Of a DNA stretch of 64,000 nt, positions 47,062-58,350 are shown piece after piece. The stretch is taken from assembly GCA_022828595.1 (NCBI GenBank), contig JAKGHH010000007.1:35092356-35156355 (forward strand), in the 5' to 3' direction. The DNA is from Nelumbo lutea (taxonomy: Eukaryota > Streptophyta > Magnoliopsida > Proteales > Nelumbonaceae). Under the pieces are notes generated by a model. It saw only the letters and a list, made by a program, of their open reading frames with translations, made no database searches and had not been told where the DNA came from. Both the position numbers and the translations under genes were made by a program. Position 1 is the stretch's first letter, and every line of letters begins with the position of its first letter.

Positions 47062-49573
47062 CTCCCCCTCAAGTTGGAGCATGGATGTCAATCATGCCCA
47101 ACTTGTCACACAAGTCGTTGTGCCACACATGATGAAGACCTTTGGTGAAGATATCTGCAATTTGTTCTTCTGAGCTGACATATGGAGTACACACTTCTCC
47201 ATTTACAAGTTTCTCTCTAATAAAATGCTTGTCCACTTCAATGTGTTTCGTCCTATCATGCAGGACAAGATTAACAACAATATTGATGGCAACTTTATTG
47301 TCACAGTAGAGTGACATAGGGTTGCTCACTACAAAATCTAGTTCACCTAACAGATTTCTTATCCACATGATTTCAGCAACCCCATGAGACATTTCTCTAT
47401 ATTTTGCTTCAGCACTAGATCTAGCCACCACACTTTGTTTTTTACTTCTCCATGTGACCAGGTTTCCTCCTACAAAGGCACAATACCCAATGGTAGACTT
47501 TGGGTCATCAACTGCTCCTGCCCAATCAACATCGGTATATACTTCCACCTTTAAGTGTCCCTGTTTTTGGAACAACAAACCAACTCCGGGAAACTTCTTG
47601 AGGTATCTAAGGATCTTCTCTGCAGCTTCAAAGTGAGTTGTCCTAGGATTGTGCATGAACTGACTAAGGACACCCACTGCATAAGCAATACCAGGCCTGG
47701 TCATAGACAAATACAAGAGTCTTCCTATGAGTCTCTGGAACTTTTTCACATCTTTCAAAAACTCTCCCTGACTGTCTCCCAGCTAATGATTAGATTCAAT
47801 TAGTGAGTCAATTGGTTTTACCCCCAACTTGCCTGTATCTTCTAGTAGATCTAGTACATATTTCCATTAGGAAATAAAGATGCCCTTGTGAGAGCGGGCA
47901 ACTTCAATTCCAAGGAAATAACGTAAGGGGCCTAGATCTTTCACTTCAAATTGAGTGGCTAAGAATTTTTTTAGTCTCCGTATTTTAGCCTCCCAATCTC
48001 TTGTGATCACTATGTCATCTACATACACAATTAAAGCTGCAATTTTCCCTTCACCTTTTTTCACAAATAGAGTGTGATCTGACTAGCATTGTTTGAACCC
48101 CATCTTTTTAACTACTAAGTGGAACTTACTAAACCAAGCCCGGGGTGATTGTTTCAACCCATATAAAGATTTTTTTTAACCTGCACACTTTTTGTTCACT
48201 ACCTTTGGCACAAAAACCTAGAGGTTGGGTCATGTACACTTCCTCTTCCAAGTCACTATTCAAGAAAGCATTTTTGATGTCCAATTGGTGAAGTTCCCAG
48301 TCAAGATTTGCTACCAATGAAAGAAGAATCCTAGTAGAGTTTATCTTGGCTATTGGAGCAAAAGTCTTAGCATAGTCCACTCCATATACTTGTGTAAAAC
48401 CTCTTGCTACCAGTCTAGCCTTGTACCTTTCAATAGTTCCATCAGCCTTGTGTTTCACTGTGAACACCCACTTGCAACCCACTGGTTTCCTTCCCTTCAG
48501 GAAGATCCACCAACTCCCAAGTGCCATTTTGGTGTAATGCATCAATTTCTTCCTGCATTGCATCTGTCCATTCAGGTTTAGATAAAGATTCTGCCACATT
48601 CTTAGGAACGGGGACACTGTCCACAGAAGAGAGGAATGCATGGAATGAAGGTGAAATGTGATCATAGGACACAAAATTAGAGATAGGATGATTAGTGGTA
48701 CAAGATCTAACACCCTTTCTCTTAGCAATAGGAACATCAAGATCATTGATGACAGGGAAATCAACATTGAGAGGAACAGTCATATCAATAGGAGCAAGTG
48801 TACTTGGTTGATGAGAAGGATCTGTCTCTGGCGGATCCAATGATGTTGGTTGCATAGTGTCAGGTTCCGTGGCTCTTGAACTCTGCTGGATTTTATGGCG
48901 ACGATGAAAGACACAGAATGGAGGAGGATCGGGTAAAGGAAGTAGTTGAGTTTGAGCCGCCTGTTTCTCCTCAACCCTACTCTCCCCCTGAGGAGAAACC
49001 AAAAAGAAAGATTGATTCTCAAAGAAGGATATATCAATGGAGACATAGTACTTGCGAGAGGTAGGATCATAGCAACGATACCCCTTTTGATATAAAGGGT
49101 AACCAAGGAAAACACAAGGAATAACCCGAGGATTAAGCTTACCTCAAGTAGGGGACAAGTTATGGACAAAGCAACGACACCCAAAAACACGCATCGGAAT
49201 GGTGGATAACGGAGTTGTAGGAAACAAAAGCTGATGTGGGGCTTTATACTCTAGTAACCGAGATGGCATACGGTTGATGATGTATGTAGCACACAAAACT
49301 TTATCCATCCAAAAATGTTTTGGCACATTCATCTCTAGATCGCATAAGGTAAACCCAAGTGTATCTAGAGTAATCATCAATCAAGGTAGTGAGGTACTTA
49401 TATTCAACCTTATTGAGTAGAGTAACAGGGCCCCAAGCATCAGAATAAACAATATGAAATGGAAATTCAGATCTTTTATTTCTCAAAGGAAAAGAACTTC
49501 TACAATGTTTACTCATCTGACATGTCTGACATTGTAATTGACTCACTGACAAGGACTCAAACAACTTTGGGAA
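47062..49573 (-). pseudogene. Copia A pol, second half (integrase to RNase H)
   Basis: Minus strand from 49,573. C-Q-T-C-Q-M-S-K-H zinc region, V-Y-S-D-A-W-G with the first integrase Asp, I-D-D-Y-S-R-Y. The frame then jumps from M-R-S-R-D-E straight to M-N-V-P-K-H-F-W at about 49,325, deleting the rest of the catalytic core. RT begins near 48,540 (W-V-F-T-V-K-H), with F-L-N-S-D-L and Y-V-D-D-I at about 48,011-48,028. RNase H (47,758-47,069) has Y-T-D-V-D-W-A, S-S-A-E-A-K-Y and Y-C-D-N-K. At least three frameshifts or stops lie between 48,150 and 47,760. RNase H is otherwise complete. Confidence 0.9.
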
Positions 49574-49897
49574 AGTTGAAAAACAACCCTTCGAAGTATG
49601 GGACTGTGTAAGATTAGATGAGAAACTAGAAAAGGCAAACAACTGAAAAGATTGGTGAAGATGGAGAGAGAGAGCTGGCGACAAGGAGGGTTAGAGGATG
49701 AGAGGTTCGAACTAATCTCCCCCTCTAACACTCTAATACAATTTTATTAAGTTAATTCTTGAATAATTACGAGAGGCCCTTGGTTGGGCAAGAAATTACA
49801 AAAACACAACATAGAAGAGGATGGGCCCATTATAGAAAAGAACATAAATATAACATAGAATAATAGCCTATGGGCCTTTCGGCCCATCTTCTCTACA
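49574..49897 (-). repeat. 3' LTR of copia B
   Basis: Plus-strand view AGTTGAAAAACAACCC ... GGCCCATCTTCTCTACA. Minus strand begins TGTAGAGAAG and ends CAACT. Confidence 0.93.
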
Positions 49898-50467
49898 CTC
49901 CCCCTCAAGCTGAGCATAGATGTTAATCATGCCCAGCTTGCTAGTGTCATGCTGAAGCCTTGCCTTGGGAATGCCCTTGGTGAGAAAATCTGCCAATTGT
50001 CCTTCAAAAGTGATGAAGGGAAGACACACTTCACCCGAAGAGACTCTTTCTCGAATAAAGTGTCTATCAACCTCAATATGCTTAGTTCTATCATGTTGTA
50101 CTGGGTTGTGGGCAATGTTAATGGCGGCCTGATTATCACAGTACAACATCATTGGCTTGTCATACTCAATCCCAAGTTCCTCCATCAATGACCTTAGCCA
50201 CAACGGTTCAGAGACTCCATGTGCCATGGCCCTGTATTCTGCTTTTGCTGAGGATCGACCCACAACTGATTGTTTCTTGCTCCTCCAAAAGACAACATTA
50301 CCAGCCACCACACTGTAATACCTTGAAGTAGATCTTCTGTCATCAATATTTCTAGCCCAGTCAGCATCAGTATAGGCTTCAAGTTTCATATGACCATGCT
50401 TGGTAAACAAAATTCCTTTTTTTGGAGAGCCTTTCAAAATACACAGAATTCGTTTTGCGACCACCAT
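49898..50467 (-). pseudogene. Copia B RNase H module
   Basis: Frame 50,467-49,868 on the minus strand: Y-T-D-A-D-W-A (first Asp), S-S-A-K-A-E-Y, Y-C-D-N-Q-A-A, H-I-E-V-D-R-H-F and F-L-T-K-G. All usual catalytic acidic residues are visible. It is separated from the RT frame by one frameshift near 50,460. The final residues read into the LTR. Confidence 0.92.
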
Positions 50468-52161
50468 ATGAGTATCTCGGGAGCATGCATGAACTGGCTA
50501 ATACAACTGACAGCATATGCAATATCTGACCGAGTCATGCATAGGTACAAGAGTTTCCCAAGAAGTCTCTGAAAGACCCCTTTGTCTTCCAACAATGTTC
50601 CATCTGAAGCAGAAAATTTGTTACTCATATCAATAGGAGTTGCGGTTGGTCTAGCACCCATCTTCCTAGTTTCAGAAAGCAAGTCAAGGACATACTTCCT
50701 TTGGGAGATAAGGATTCCATCCTTGGATCTAGCAACTTCTATGCCAAGGAAGTATCTCAACTCCCCCAGGTCCTTAATCTCAAATTCTGTACGAAGGAAA
50801 GACTTAAGAGCACGAATTCCTGAAGCATCATTACCAGTCACAACAATATCATCAACATACACAATGAGATATACTGCCAGAGATTCACTTCTCTTCACAA
50901 AAATAGTATGATCAGACTGTGTCTGAGCATAGCCGAAGTTAACAAGAGCTGCTCTAAATCTCTCAAACCATGCTCTAGTAGATTGTTTGAGGCCATAAAG
51001 GGACTTCTTCAATTTGCATACCTTTCCTTGCATATCACTTCCGTACATTCCTGGAGGGAGAGACATATAAACCTCCTCATGTAAGTCACCATTCAGAAAT
51101 GCATTCTTTACATCCAACTGATATAGGGGCCAGTCAAAGTGAGCTGCCAGAGATAAGAGAATCCTGACAGATGTCATCTTAGTAACATGTGCAAAGGTCT
51201 CCAGATAGTCAATCCCATACGTCTTTGTGTAGCCTTTTGCAACTAGCCTGGCCTTGTACCTCTCAATAGTCCCATCTGCCCAATATTTAATGGTAAAGAC
51301 CCATTTGCAACCAACCGGATCCTTCCCTTCAGGCAAATCCACCACTTCCCAAGTATCATTCTTGTGTAGGGCATCCATTTCAGATTTCATGGCATCTCTC
51401 CATTCTGGAATCTCAAGAGCTTCTGACACAGACCTGGGAATAGGATTAGAAGCAATTGAAGAGAGATAAGAAAAGTTTGAAGGAGAAGGCAGACCATAAG
51501 AAAGGTGTTTTGAAATGCAGTGTGCAGTGTACTTTTGTTTTCCTTTCCTAACAGCAATGGGAACATCAAGATCCGGGAAAGATGGTTCCAAAGGGGTTGA
51601 AACAACACGTGTTGTCTCATTTGTGATTGGAAGTGCATGAGGCTCACTTGTTGGAGGGGAAAAAACCTGCTCATTCCTGGATCTTTGCCTTTGATACGCC
51701 TTAGGATTGTGGGTAGGACGAGGAGGTAAAGAGATAGGAACACTAGGACAAGGAGAATGGAGTGACTGATCCTCCCTTGATTCATTTGGAGAGGACACAA
51801 GCTCATCATGAGACTCAACTGGGACAGGGAGAGGAAGAACAAACACTTGTGACAAACTCTCCCCTTGTGGACAATGTCCTTTCTGAGAGGAACCATAAAA
51901 AGGAGAAAATTCATCAAAGGTAACATCCATTGAGATATATCGAGTGCCAGTCTTTGGATCAAAACAACAGTAACCCTTTTGTGTGGGGGAATAACCAAGG
52001 AAGATAAACTTGTGGGCTTTTGGTTCAAATTTATGTCTCTGGGCACTTGGAATGTGTACATAACAGGTGCAGCCAAACACACGAAGAGGAATAGGAAAGA
52101 GGTCGTTGTCTGGATGAAGAAGACTGAAGGGGGATTTAAACCCTAGAACCCTGGATGGCAT
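50434..52161 (-). pseudogene. Copia B integrase C-terminus and reverse transcriptase
   Basis: 575-codon uninterrupted minus-strand frame. V-F-G-C-T-C-Y-V-H and G-Y-S-P-T-Q-K-G-Y mark the integrase C-terminal domain. A Ser/Pro-rich linker follows. RT then starts at W-V-F-T-I-K-Y, with Q-L-D-V-K-N-A-F-L, L-K-K-S-L-Y-G-L-K-Q and the catalytic Y-V-D-D-I at about 50,847-50,862, then L-G-I-E-V-A-R. RT looks intact. Frameshifts break it from the integrase core (near 52,230) and from RNase H (near 50,460). Confidence 0.93.
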
Positions 52162-53135
52162 ACGGTTTATGAGGTAGGTCGCAGTGAGAACAACATCACC
52201 CCAAAATCTTGTAGGAACATTGAGGCAAACAAAAGGCTCCTTGCAACTTCAATAATATGTCTATTTTTCTTTTCAGCAACTCCATTCTATTCAGGGGTTC
52301 TAACACAGGAACTTTGATGAATAACCCCCATGTTAGAGAGATACGAGGATAAGTTCTTCTCAAAGTATTCTTTTGCTTTGTCAAATCTGAAAATTTTAAT
52401 CCTGGTATAAAACTGGGTTAAAACATATTCATGAAATTGCTTCACAAGTCTTGGAACTTCATCACGAGATTTCATTAGGAATATCCAAGTGAATCGAGAA
52501 AAATCATCAATAAACATGATGATGTATCTATAGCCCCCCATAGAGGATAAGTGGTAAGGCCCCCACACATCAGAGTGCACAATATTAAAAGGAAAAGAAG
52601 ATCTTTTATTGCTCAAAGGGTAGTTGTTTCTACAATGTTTTGATAACTGGCATGATTCACAATTAAGACTGGACACACTGATTCCCTTGAACAATTCGGG
52701 GAATAGATGACTTAAAGCAGAAAAAGGCAAATGACCCAAACGTGAAGAGGTAGAACCAAAAGCAGCATTCCTAGGCTGATCAAGGCATTGTCTAGGAGTA
52801 TCGAACAAGTATATTCCATTCGCTTCATGGCCACTCCCAATCACTTTCCGAGACTCCAGATTCTGAAAAACACAGTGGGAAGGAAAGAAGGTTACACAAC
52901 AATTTAATGACTTGGTTAAGCTACTTACAGATAACAAATTTGTATTTAATCTAGTTACATGAAGAGTGGAAGGTAGGAGTAAGGAGTCTGTTGCCTTGAC
53001 GGTTCCCTTGCCAGAAATAGAGGCAAGAGAGCCATCGGCTAAGGTGATTTTATCAATACCAGGGAGCAAATCATATGAAACAAACAAAGTAAAAAGGTTG
53101 GTCATGTGATCAGAAGCACCTGAGTCATGATCCAA
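52162..53135 (-). pseudogene. Copia B protease and integrase core
   Basis: Minus frame from about 53,135. D-S-G-A-S-D-H-M is the retropepsin active site, entered through a one-base loss relative to gag. L-G-H-L-P and C-E-S-C-Q-L-S-K-H are the integrase zinc finger. V-H-S-D-V-W-G-P carries the first integrase Asp and F-R-F-D-K-A-K the second. A TAG replaces Gln just before N-G-V-A-E-K-K-N-R-H, which holds the Glu. So the D-D-E residues survive but are separated by a stop and a downstream frameshift. Confidence 0.9.
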
Positions 53136-53181
53136 GGGGTCTTAAGATTACCTGAGGTGGTTGCATGATTAGGAGAGGCTC

Positions 53182-54258
53182 TTATACCTGAGTGAGCAAA
53201 TGCAAGGTGGCTAGACTTCCCGAAGGGTTGGAAGATGAAGTTACACCTTCGAGATGACTGATCATCTTTCCAAATTTTTCATACTCAACTTTCATGGCCG
53301 CCAACTGTGCACAAGCTGACTCAACTTCAGTATCTGTACCAGTGGCTACATTTGCACTCCTTGTCTTTCTACTATCATGTTTCTTCTGGAATCGAACAGG
53401 AACAAGACCGAGATGTAATTTCCAGCACTTGTCTTTGGTGTGCTTTGGGTTTAACCCCTTTCTTTCCAGCACTCTACCATCACATACAACCTCCTTCTTT
53501 CCAGAGCCACTAGGAGCCCCTACAACTCCTTTGGGTTTAACCTCCATTTTTGCAAAGTGATCACTAGTGCCAACCCCTTGAACCTGTACCTGTCTTTTGC
53601 TTTCTTCACTACTAACCAAAGCATATGCTTGTGACAATGAGACACTTTCCTTGGATAAAATATTTTGTTTTGTGATGTCATATTCAGGGTTTAGTCTAAT
53701 TAGGAACTCAAAAACCCTGTTTCTTTCAACTAATTTCCTATTGGTTTCTGCATCATTGGAAGTGTCCCAAGTCACAACCTCTATTAGATCAATTTCTTGC
53801 CACAGAGATTTCAAGGTTGAGAAGTATACCGCAAGGGATTTCTCCCCCTGTCTTAAATTCTTCACATCACTCCTCAATTTATAGGCTTTGGCTACATTTA
53901 GTTTATGGGAGTAGGTTTCTGCAACACTATCCTAGATCTCCTTAGCTGAGTTCATCCATAGATAATGTTGACTAATCTGTGGCTGCTTTGAATTCACGAG
54001 CCACCCAACAACGGTGTAATTCTCTTGCATCCATTTATCATAAGAGGGATCATCTTCTAGGGGAGCCTTCTTGCTCCCGGAGATAAAGCCCCACTTTCCT
54101 CTACTACAAATACAAATTTTCACAGATTGTGACCATGCCAGATAGTTGGTTCCATCCAATTTAACTATGGTCACATTCAACAAAGTATCTGCTGGGGTTC
54201 CCAAAGCATATACATATTCAGCAACATTCTTACTCTCAATATCTGATGAGTCCATCAT
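53182..54258 (-). pseudogene. Copia B gag
   Basis: Starts M-M-D-S-S-D at 54,258 with L-D-G-T-N-Y-L-A-W-S-Q-S, the standard copia gag opening. A single TAG at 53,932-53,934 stands at a position normally Trp; the same frame continues to about 53,182 (A-V-Y-F-S-T-L-K-S-L-W-Q-E-I-D, L-I-R-L-N-P-E-Y-D). The zinc knuckle is damaged: only part of its Cys/His set (H-T-K-D-K-C) remains. Two lesions in gag thus disable it. Confidence 0.92.
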
Positions 54259-55048
54259 GTAAAAACTTCAATTAGGGTTTCGGTCAACTTCTACTAGTGC
54301 ACTGATTGTTGATGAACTCCGATTGGGTTAAATTGGCAACAAAACACAGCAACTCACAAGGCCAGTTCAGACCTGACAGCCGTGAGAACCAAGCTCGGTG
54401 ACAACTCTTTCAAGAAGAAGAAGGCCTGATTCAGCCTTCAAGAGATAAGTAGCAGACCTCCAAACACTGTGTACCCGATTGGAGTAGCTTACTAGTTAGG
54501 AATTCCAGGTTCCCAACAATAGGTGCCTTAAAGAGAGCAAAACACAATCCAAAGTAGAGGGGCCTTTTTACGAACACTATGTATGCAGCAGTGAACACCC
54601 CACTGTCACCAAGTAAGAACCACTTCAGGAGCAGTCCGTATAGGTCCAAGAAGCAACTGAACTGAAGTAGGAACTCGCGCCATTGAGTCCAAAAAGGTTT
54701 CGGCCACTTGACAGTCCAACAAATCAGGTTGACCACATCTGAACAGCTGAACAGATTTAGAGGGGTTTCGAACACTCTAACAGTCCCCCCAAATCATAAA
54801 TATAACCCAGAAATAACTGAAGCAACTTACAATTTTATCAATCTCTGATTCGAGCTCCAAATCAGGTTGAACAATCCTTCTCTCTGATTCTTCCTGGTCA
54901 CTGAACTATTTTCCAAGCGATTAGAGTCTTGGGCACCCTCCAATGACCTCCAAGAATCAGGCTAATGAGTCTAAACTTCCAGCCCTAGAACACCCTCATG
55001 CAGTCGGCTGGACTATACCCACATGAGAGCCACGCCAAGCTCAGGCCT
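54259..55048 (-). other. 5' untranslated region of copia B
   Basis: About 790 bp between primer site and gag start. No conserved open frame of its own. Confidence 0.7.
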
Positions 55049-55060
55049 GCTCGGATACCA
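55049..55060 (-). promoter_or_regulatory. Primer-binding site of copia B
   Basis: Inverse TGGTATCCGAGC directly abuts the 5' LTR. One change from the initiator-tRNA-Met primer site TGGTATCAGAGC. Confidence 0.8.
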
Positions 55061-55395
55061 GGTTGAAAAACAGCCCTTCGAAGTATGGGATATGTAAGAC
55101 TAGATGAGAAACCAGAAAAGGCAAACAACTGAAAAGATTGGTGAAGATGGAGAGAGAGAGCTGGCGACAAGGAGGGTTAGAGGATGAGAGGTTCGAACTA
55201 ATCTCCCCCTCTAACACTAATACAATTTTATTAAGTTAATTCTTGAATAATTACAAGATAGGCCCTTGGTTGGGCAAGAAATTACAAAAACACAACATAG
55301 AAGATGATGGGCCCAGAATAAGGCCCATTACAGAAAAGAACATATATATAACATAGAATAACAGCCTATGGGCCTTTCGGCCCATCTTCTCTACA
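55061..55395 (-). repeat. 5' LTR of copia B
   Basis: Pairs with 49,574-49,897. It carries a 12-bp AGAATAAGGCCC segment absent from the 3' LTR. Confidence 0.93.
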
Positions 55396-56986
55396 GGGAA
55401 CGTAACTTTTAATGACTCAAAAGAAAGATGACCAAGATGACTGTGCCATAAATAGGCTTGACTCTCACTGGACAAACTCATGGACTTTGTAGCCACAAGA
55501 CCAGCTTTATTCTCCAACACGTAGAGACCATCCACCATTTACCAATCGTCTTCCTCGAGGCCAAATCCTGAAACACACATGAAGACGGAAAGAAAGTGAC
55601 TGAACAATTCAAGGAGTGAGTTATACTACTAATGGACAACAAATTTATAGGTAATTTCGGAACATGCAGTACATTAGAAAGGGTAAGGCCGAGTGGGAGA
55701 GGTATGGTACCTTGGCTAGCTATGGTAGAGAAAGATCCATAAGCTAGTCTCACCTTATCTCTCCAGAGAGAAGGTTATATGTCTGAAATAAATTTGATTT
55801 ACCGGTCATGTGGTTTGAGGCTCCGGAGTCAATAACCCAAGGAGAATCAGTGGCAGCGTTACTTGATGTAGACGCGAAAGAGGTAGGGGGAGTAGGACCA
55901 GAATCCATCTGGCGAAGAGTCCTACCATACAATTCCAAATGGTCACGAAAGGAGTTGATAATTTTTTCCTTAGGGTCAAAATTGGGATGCCTCTCCTGAG
56001 TTACCAATGGACTAGTCTCTGGAGATGCCATATTAGCTGAGTTATACTTTTTCTGATTCTACTGACTTGGTTTCTTGCTCTGGTCAGGTGTTGACTTCTT
56101 ACCCAAATCCTGTGCCCATTTAGGTTTTCCATGGAGATCCCAACATGTATCTCTGGTGTGTCTTGTCTTCTAGCAGTGAGTGCACCAAAGTTTACTCTTA
56201 TCATCTGTTCTCTTCTGAGAGTTAGCTTTCTTAAAAGCACCTCCAACATTTGTATCTAAATTTCCTTGGACAGTTAGGGCAAATGACTCCCCTTCTACAC
56301 AATTCCTCACATTTCTTCTACTCTCTTCTGACTGCACTAAGGCATACACCTCCTGAACTGATGGCAAGTCTTTGCTACCCAAGATCTGCACCCTGATGGA
56401 CGATATGAAGGATTCAGCCCTAGGAGGAAGGCAAAGACCCGTTGCTGAGATACAAGTGACTTGTATGCCTTTGCATCTTCATCACACTTCCAATTCACAT
56501 TCTGGTAGTGATCAAGTTCTTTCCATATCGATGTCAAATCAGAATAGTACATCGAGAGACTCTCTCCCCTATTTGCAAGTAGAGGATTCAACTTGCAGTT
56601 GGTATATCTTGGCATAGTCTCTTTGCTTTGAATATGTGGACTTTGCTTGTTCCCATATCTCACAAGCAGTTTCAGCCCACATAAAAGTCTTCCTTACCTA
56701 TGGCAGCATGGAAACCAAGAGTCATGACATCCCCATTATTATTCTCTTGGTTCCACCTATCATATTCAGCACTTCTGTTCTTCGGTTCCTTCACTCTCCC
56801 ATTGATGTATCCTATTTTCCCCCTAGCAGTGATGTAGAGTTTTATTCCCCTAGACCATTCAAGGTAGTTCAGACCATCAAAGGGAATAACAGCCATGGGA
56901 AAATTCATATCCATTCCCCCACTCACTCCATTGTGGCTCCCTGAAATCTCTGAAGTAGCAGAATTCTCAGACAACATGGTAAACAC
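55396..56986 (-). pseudogene. Copia A gag, protease and integrase start
   Basis: Minus strand from 56,986. M-F-T-M-L-S-E-N, then F-D-G-L-N-Y-L-E-W-S, the gag opening; N-R-G-E-S-L-S-M-Y-Y-S-D-L near 56,575. The zinc knuckle C-T-H-C...H-T-R-D-T-C lies near 56,170 with a stop inside it. W-V-I-D-S-G-A-S-N-H-M (55,842-55,805) is an intact protease site. Then N-V-L-H-V-P-K-L and W-H-S-H-L-G-H of the pre-integrase region. It is broken at 55,396 by element B. Several frameshifts (near 56,670, 56,400, 55,750 and 55,540). Confidence 0.88.
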
Positions 56987-57525
56987 AAAGTTTTTTTGCT
57001 CTAAACTGTCAACTTAGGGTCCCTCCTTATATCAACAAAAGCTCCACACAGAACAATTCAGTTCTGGACTTAATCTGAGCACAAAAAACAGCACCAATTT
57101 CCAAAGAAGAACTATGACGAGACTGATTTTCAGATCTGCATGAGGAACAGTCCCAGCCTACTGGTTTTCCAGTAAGTTCCACCACAGCATTAATCAATAA
57201 GAGAGATCTTAACACACATGAAATCAGACTAACGAGCAGAGAAAACAGGTCATCTGTGACCCACAGTCAACTTTTCACGTGTTTAGGATCACACGATCCA
57301 ACAAATAAAAGAGGAATAACCCTCTCAAAAGTCTGCCGACATTTAGTGGTTTGGATTCATTTGTTCTCCACTTGGTACACGACCGAGGAAAGAAATAAAA
57401 GAAGAAAGAAAACTTTAGGGTTGTACCAGTTGCCGATCTGATTTGATCAACCCAGATTCAATCCTCTGTTCTGCCCAGATTCAGCAACTTGAAGAGAAAA
57501 CTTGGTTGCCCAGATTCAACAACCT
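56987..57525 (-). other. 5' untranslated region of copia A
   Basis: About 540 bp from gag start to primer site. No gene. Confidence 0.7.
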
Positions 57526-57538
57526 TGCTTTGATACCA
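57526..57538 (-). promoter_or_regulatory. Primer-binding site of copia A
   Basis: Inverse TGGTATCAAAGCA abuts the 5' LTR. An initiator-tRNA-Met type site. Confidence 0.8.
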
Positions 57539-57818
57539 TCTTGGCAATAAATCCGATTGAAATATGAGGAAGTAGAGAAGAGAAGGGAAGAAGAGAGAAG
57601 AGAAGAAGAAAGAAAGGAAGAAGAAAATGTTCAGAGCAATGGAACAGTACTGGCGGCGCCAGCTTCTATTATTATTATATAGGGCGGCAGAAATAAGAAG
57701 GGTAAGGACTCTTGTACTGGCGGCGCCGCTTCTGTAACTAAGTACAATAACAGAAAATAAAAAAAAGGCTTTAACTATCCAAACAGACCCTAACACAAAT
57801 AACTAAATTATTTCAATA
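57539..57818 (-). repeat. 5' LTR of copia A
   Basis: TCTTGGCAATAAATCCG ... TTATTTCAATA. Contains a duplicated GGCGGCGCC motif (57,652 and 57,719) not duplicated in the 3' LTR. Confidence 0.92.
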
Positions 57819-57823
57819 GAGAG

Positions 57824-58052
57824 AAGAGAGAAGAGAGAAGAGAGAAGCTGCCAATCTGTTTAGAGAAGGATTAAACTGTCTTAATCCTGTCTAAGAAGTC
57901 GGCCCGGCTTTATATTAATAATAAAAGAAATCTGAATTACAAATACACCCCTGTTTATGATAAATAGTGGACTGGAGTGTCCATAAAATAACATAAAAAG
58001 ACTTCTCTATCCTGCCACCCAATACACCCAGAAAGACTATTCTTTCTTAACA
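57824..58052 (-). repeat. 5' LTR of copia C, right portion
   Basis: Continues the LTR begun at 46,702 after element A. It starts in the GAGA-rich tract and ends TTCTTTCTTAACA (minus strand TGTTAAGAAAG). Combined length about 319 bp. Confidence 0.7.
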
Positions 58053-58108
58053 CCTAACAAACAAATCAGAGATACAACTCACTCGTTATGGTGATTGCAC
58101 ATAACGAG

Positions 58109-58302
58109 TGCCATCACAAACAGCCCAACCTGTAGAGCAACTGCTTTAATCAATAGAAGCATAGACCCTGATCACATGAATCCCCAACCCGTAGAGTGCC
58201 ATCACAACACAAAAAAAATTGAAGCAACTGCTTTAATTAATAGAAGCATTGACCCTGATCACATGAATGCCCAACCCATAGAGTGCCATCACAAACAGCC
58301 CC
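58109..58302. repeat. Tandem duplication, period about 87 bp
   Basis: GCAACTGCTTTAATCAATAG ... CCCAACCCGTAGAGTGCCATCACA recurs from 58,224 with a few changes. The GTGCCATCACAAACAGCCC string also occurs at 58,109 and 58,283. Confidence 0.85.
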
Positions 58303-58350
58303 CAACAAAGAAGAGGTCGTGAGTCGTGGCAAGAGATGTAGGCTATACCA

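Larger units (their letters stand above)
49574..55395 (-). mobile_element. Copia element B, nearly complete, nested in A
   Basis: 5.8-kb element with LTRs at 49,574-49,897 and 55,061-55,395. GGGAA is duplicated at 49,569-49,573 and 55,396-55,400. The polypurine tract (inverse CTCCCCCTCAAG) is at 49,898-49,909 and the primer site (inverse GCTCGGATACCA) at 55,049-55,060. By eye the LTRs differ by about ten substitutions plus a few indels, one of 12 bp, over about 320 bp: the youngest layer of the nest. All coding modules are present in order gag, protease, integrase, RT, RNase H. Confidence 0.95.
46792..57818 (-). mobile_element. Copia element A, full span (interrupted by element B)
   Basis: LTRs are at 46,792-47,061 (3') and 57,539-57,818 (5'). 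A 5-bp duplication GAGAG lies at 46,787-46,791 and 57,819-57,823. The polypurine tract (inverse CTCCCCCTCAAG) is at 47,062-47,073 and the primer site (inverse TGCTTTGATACCA) at 57,526-57,538. Without B the element is about 5.2 kb. Antisense to the host C2/GRAM gene. Many disabling changes; LTRs differ at clearly more positions than those of B, in line with greater age. Confidence 0.92.

Noticed and set aside
50582..50911. 109-codon + strand frame
   Set aside because: Antisense of the copia B reverse transcriptase.
51387..52082. 231-codon minus frame overlapping copia B
   Set aside because: Alternative frame of the integrase/RT linker; the 575-codon frame carries all recognised motifs.
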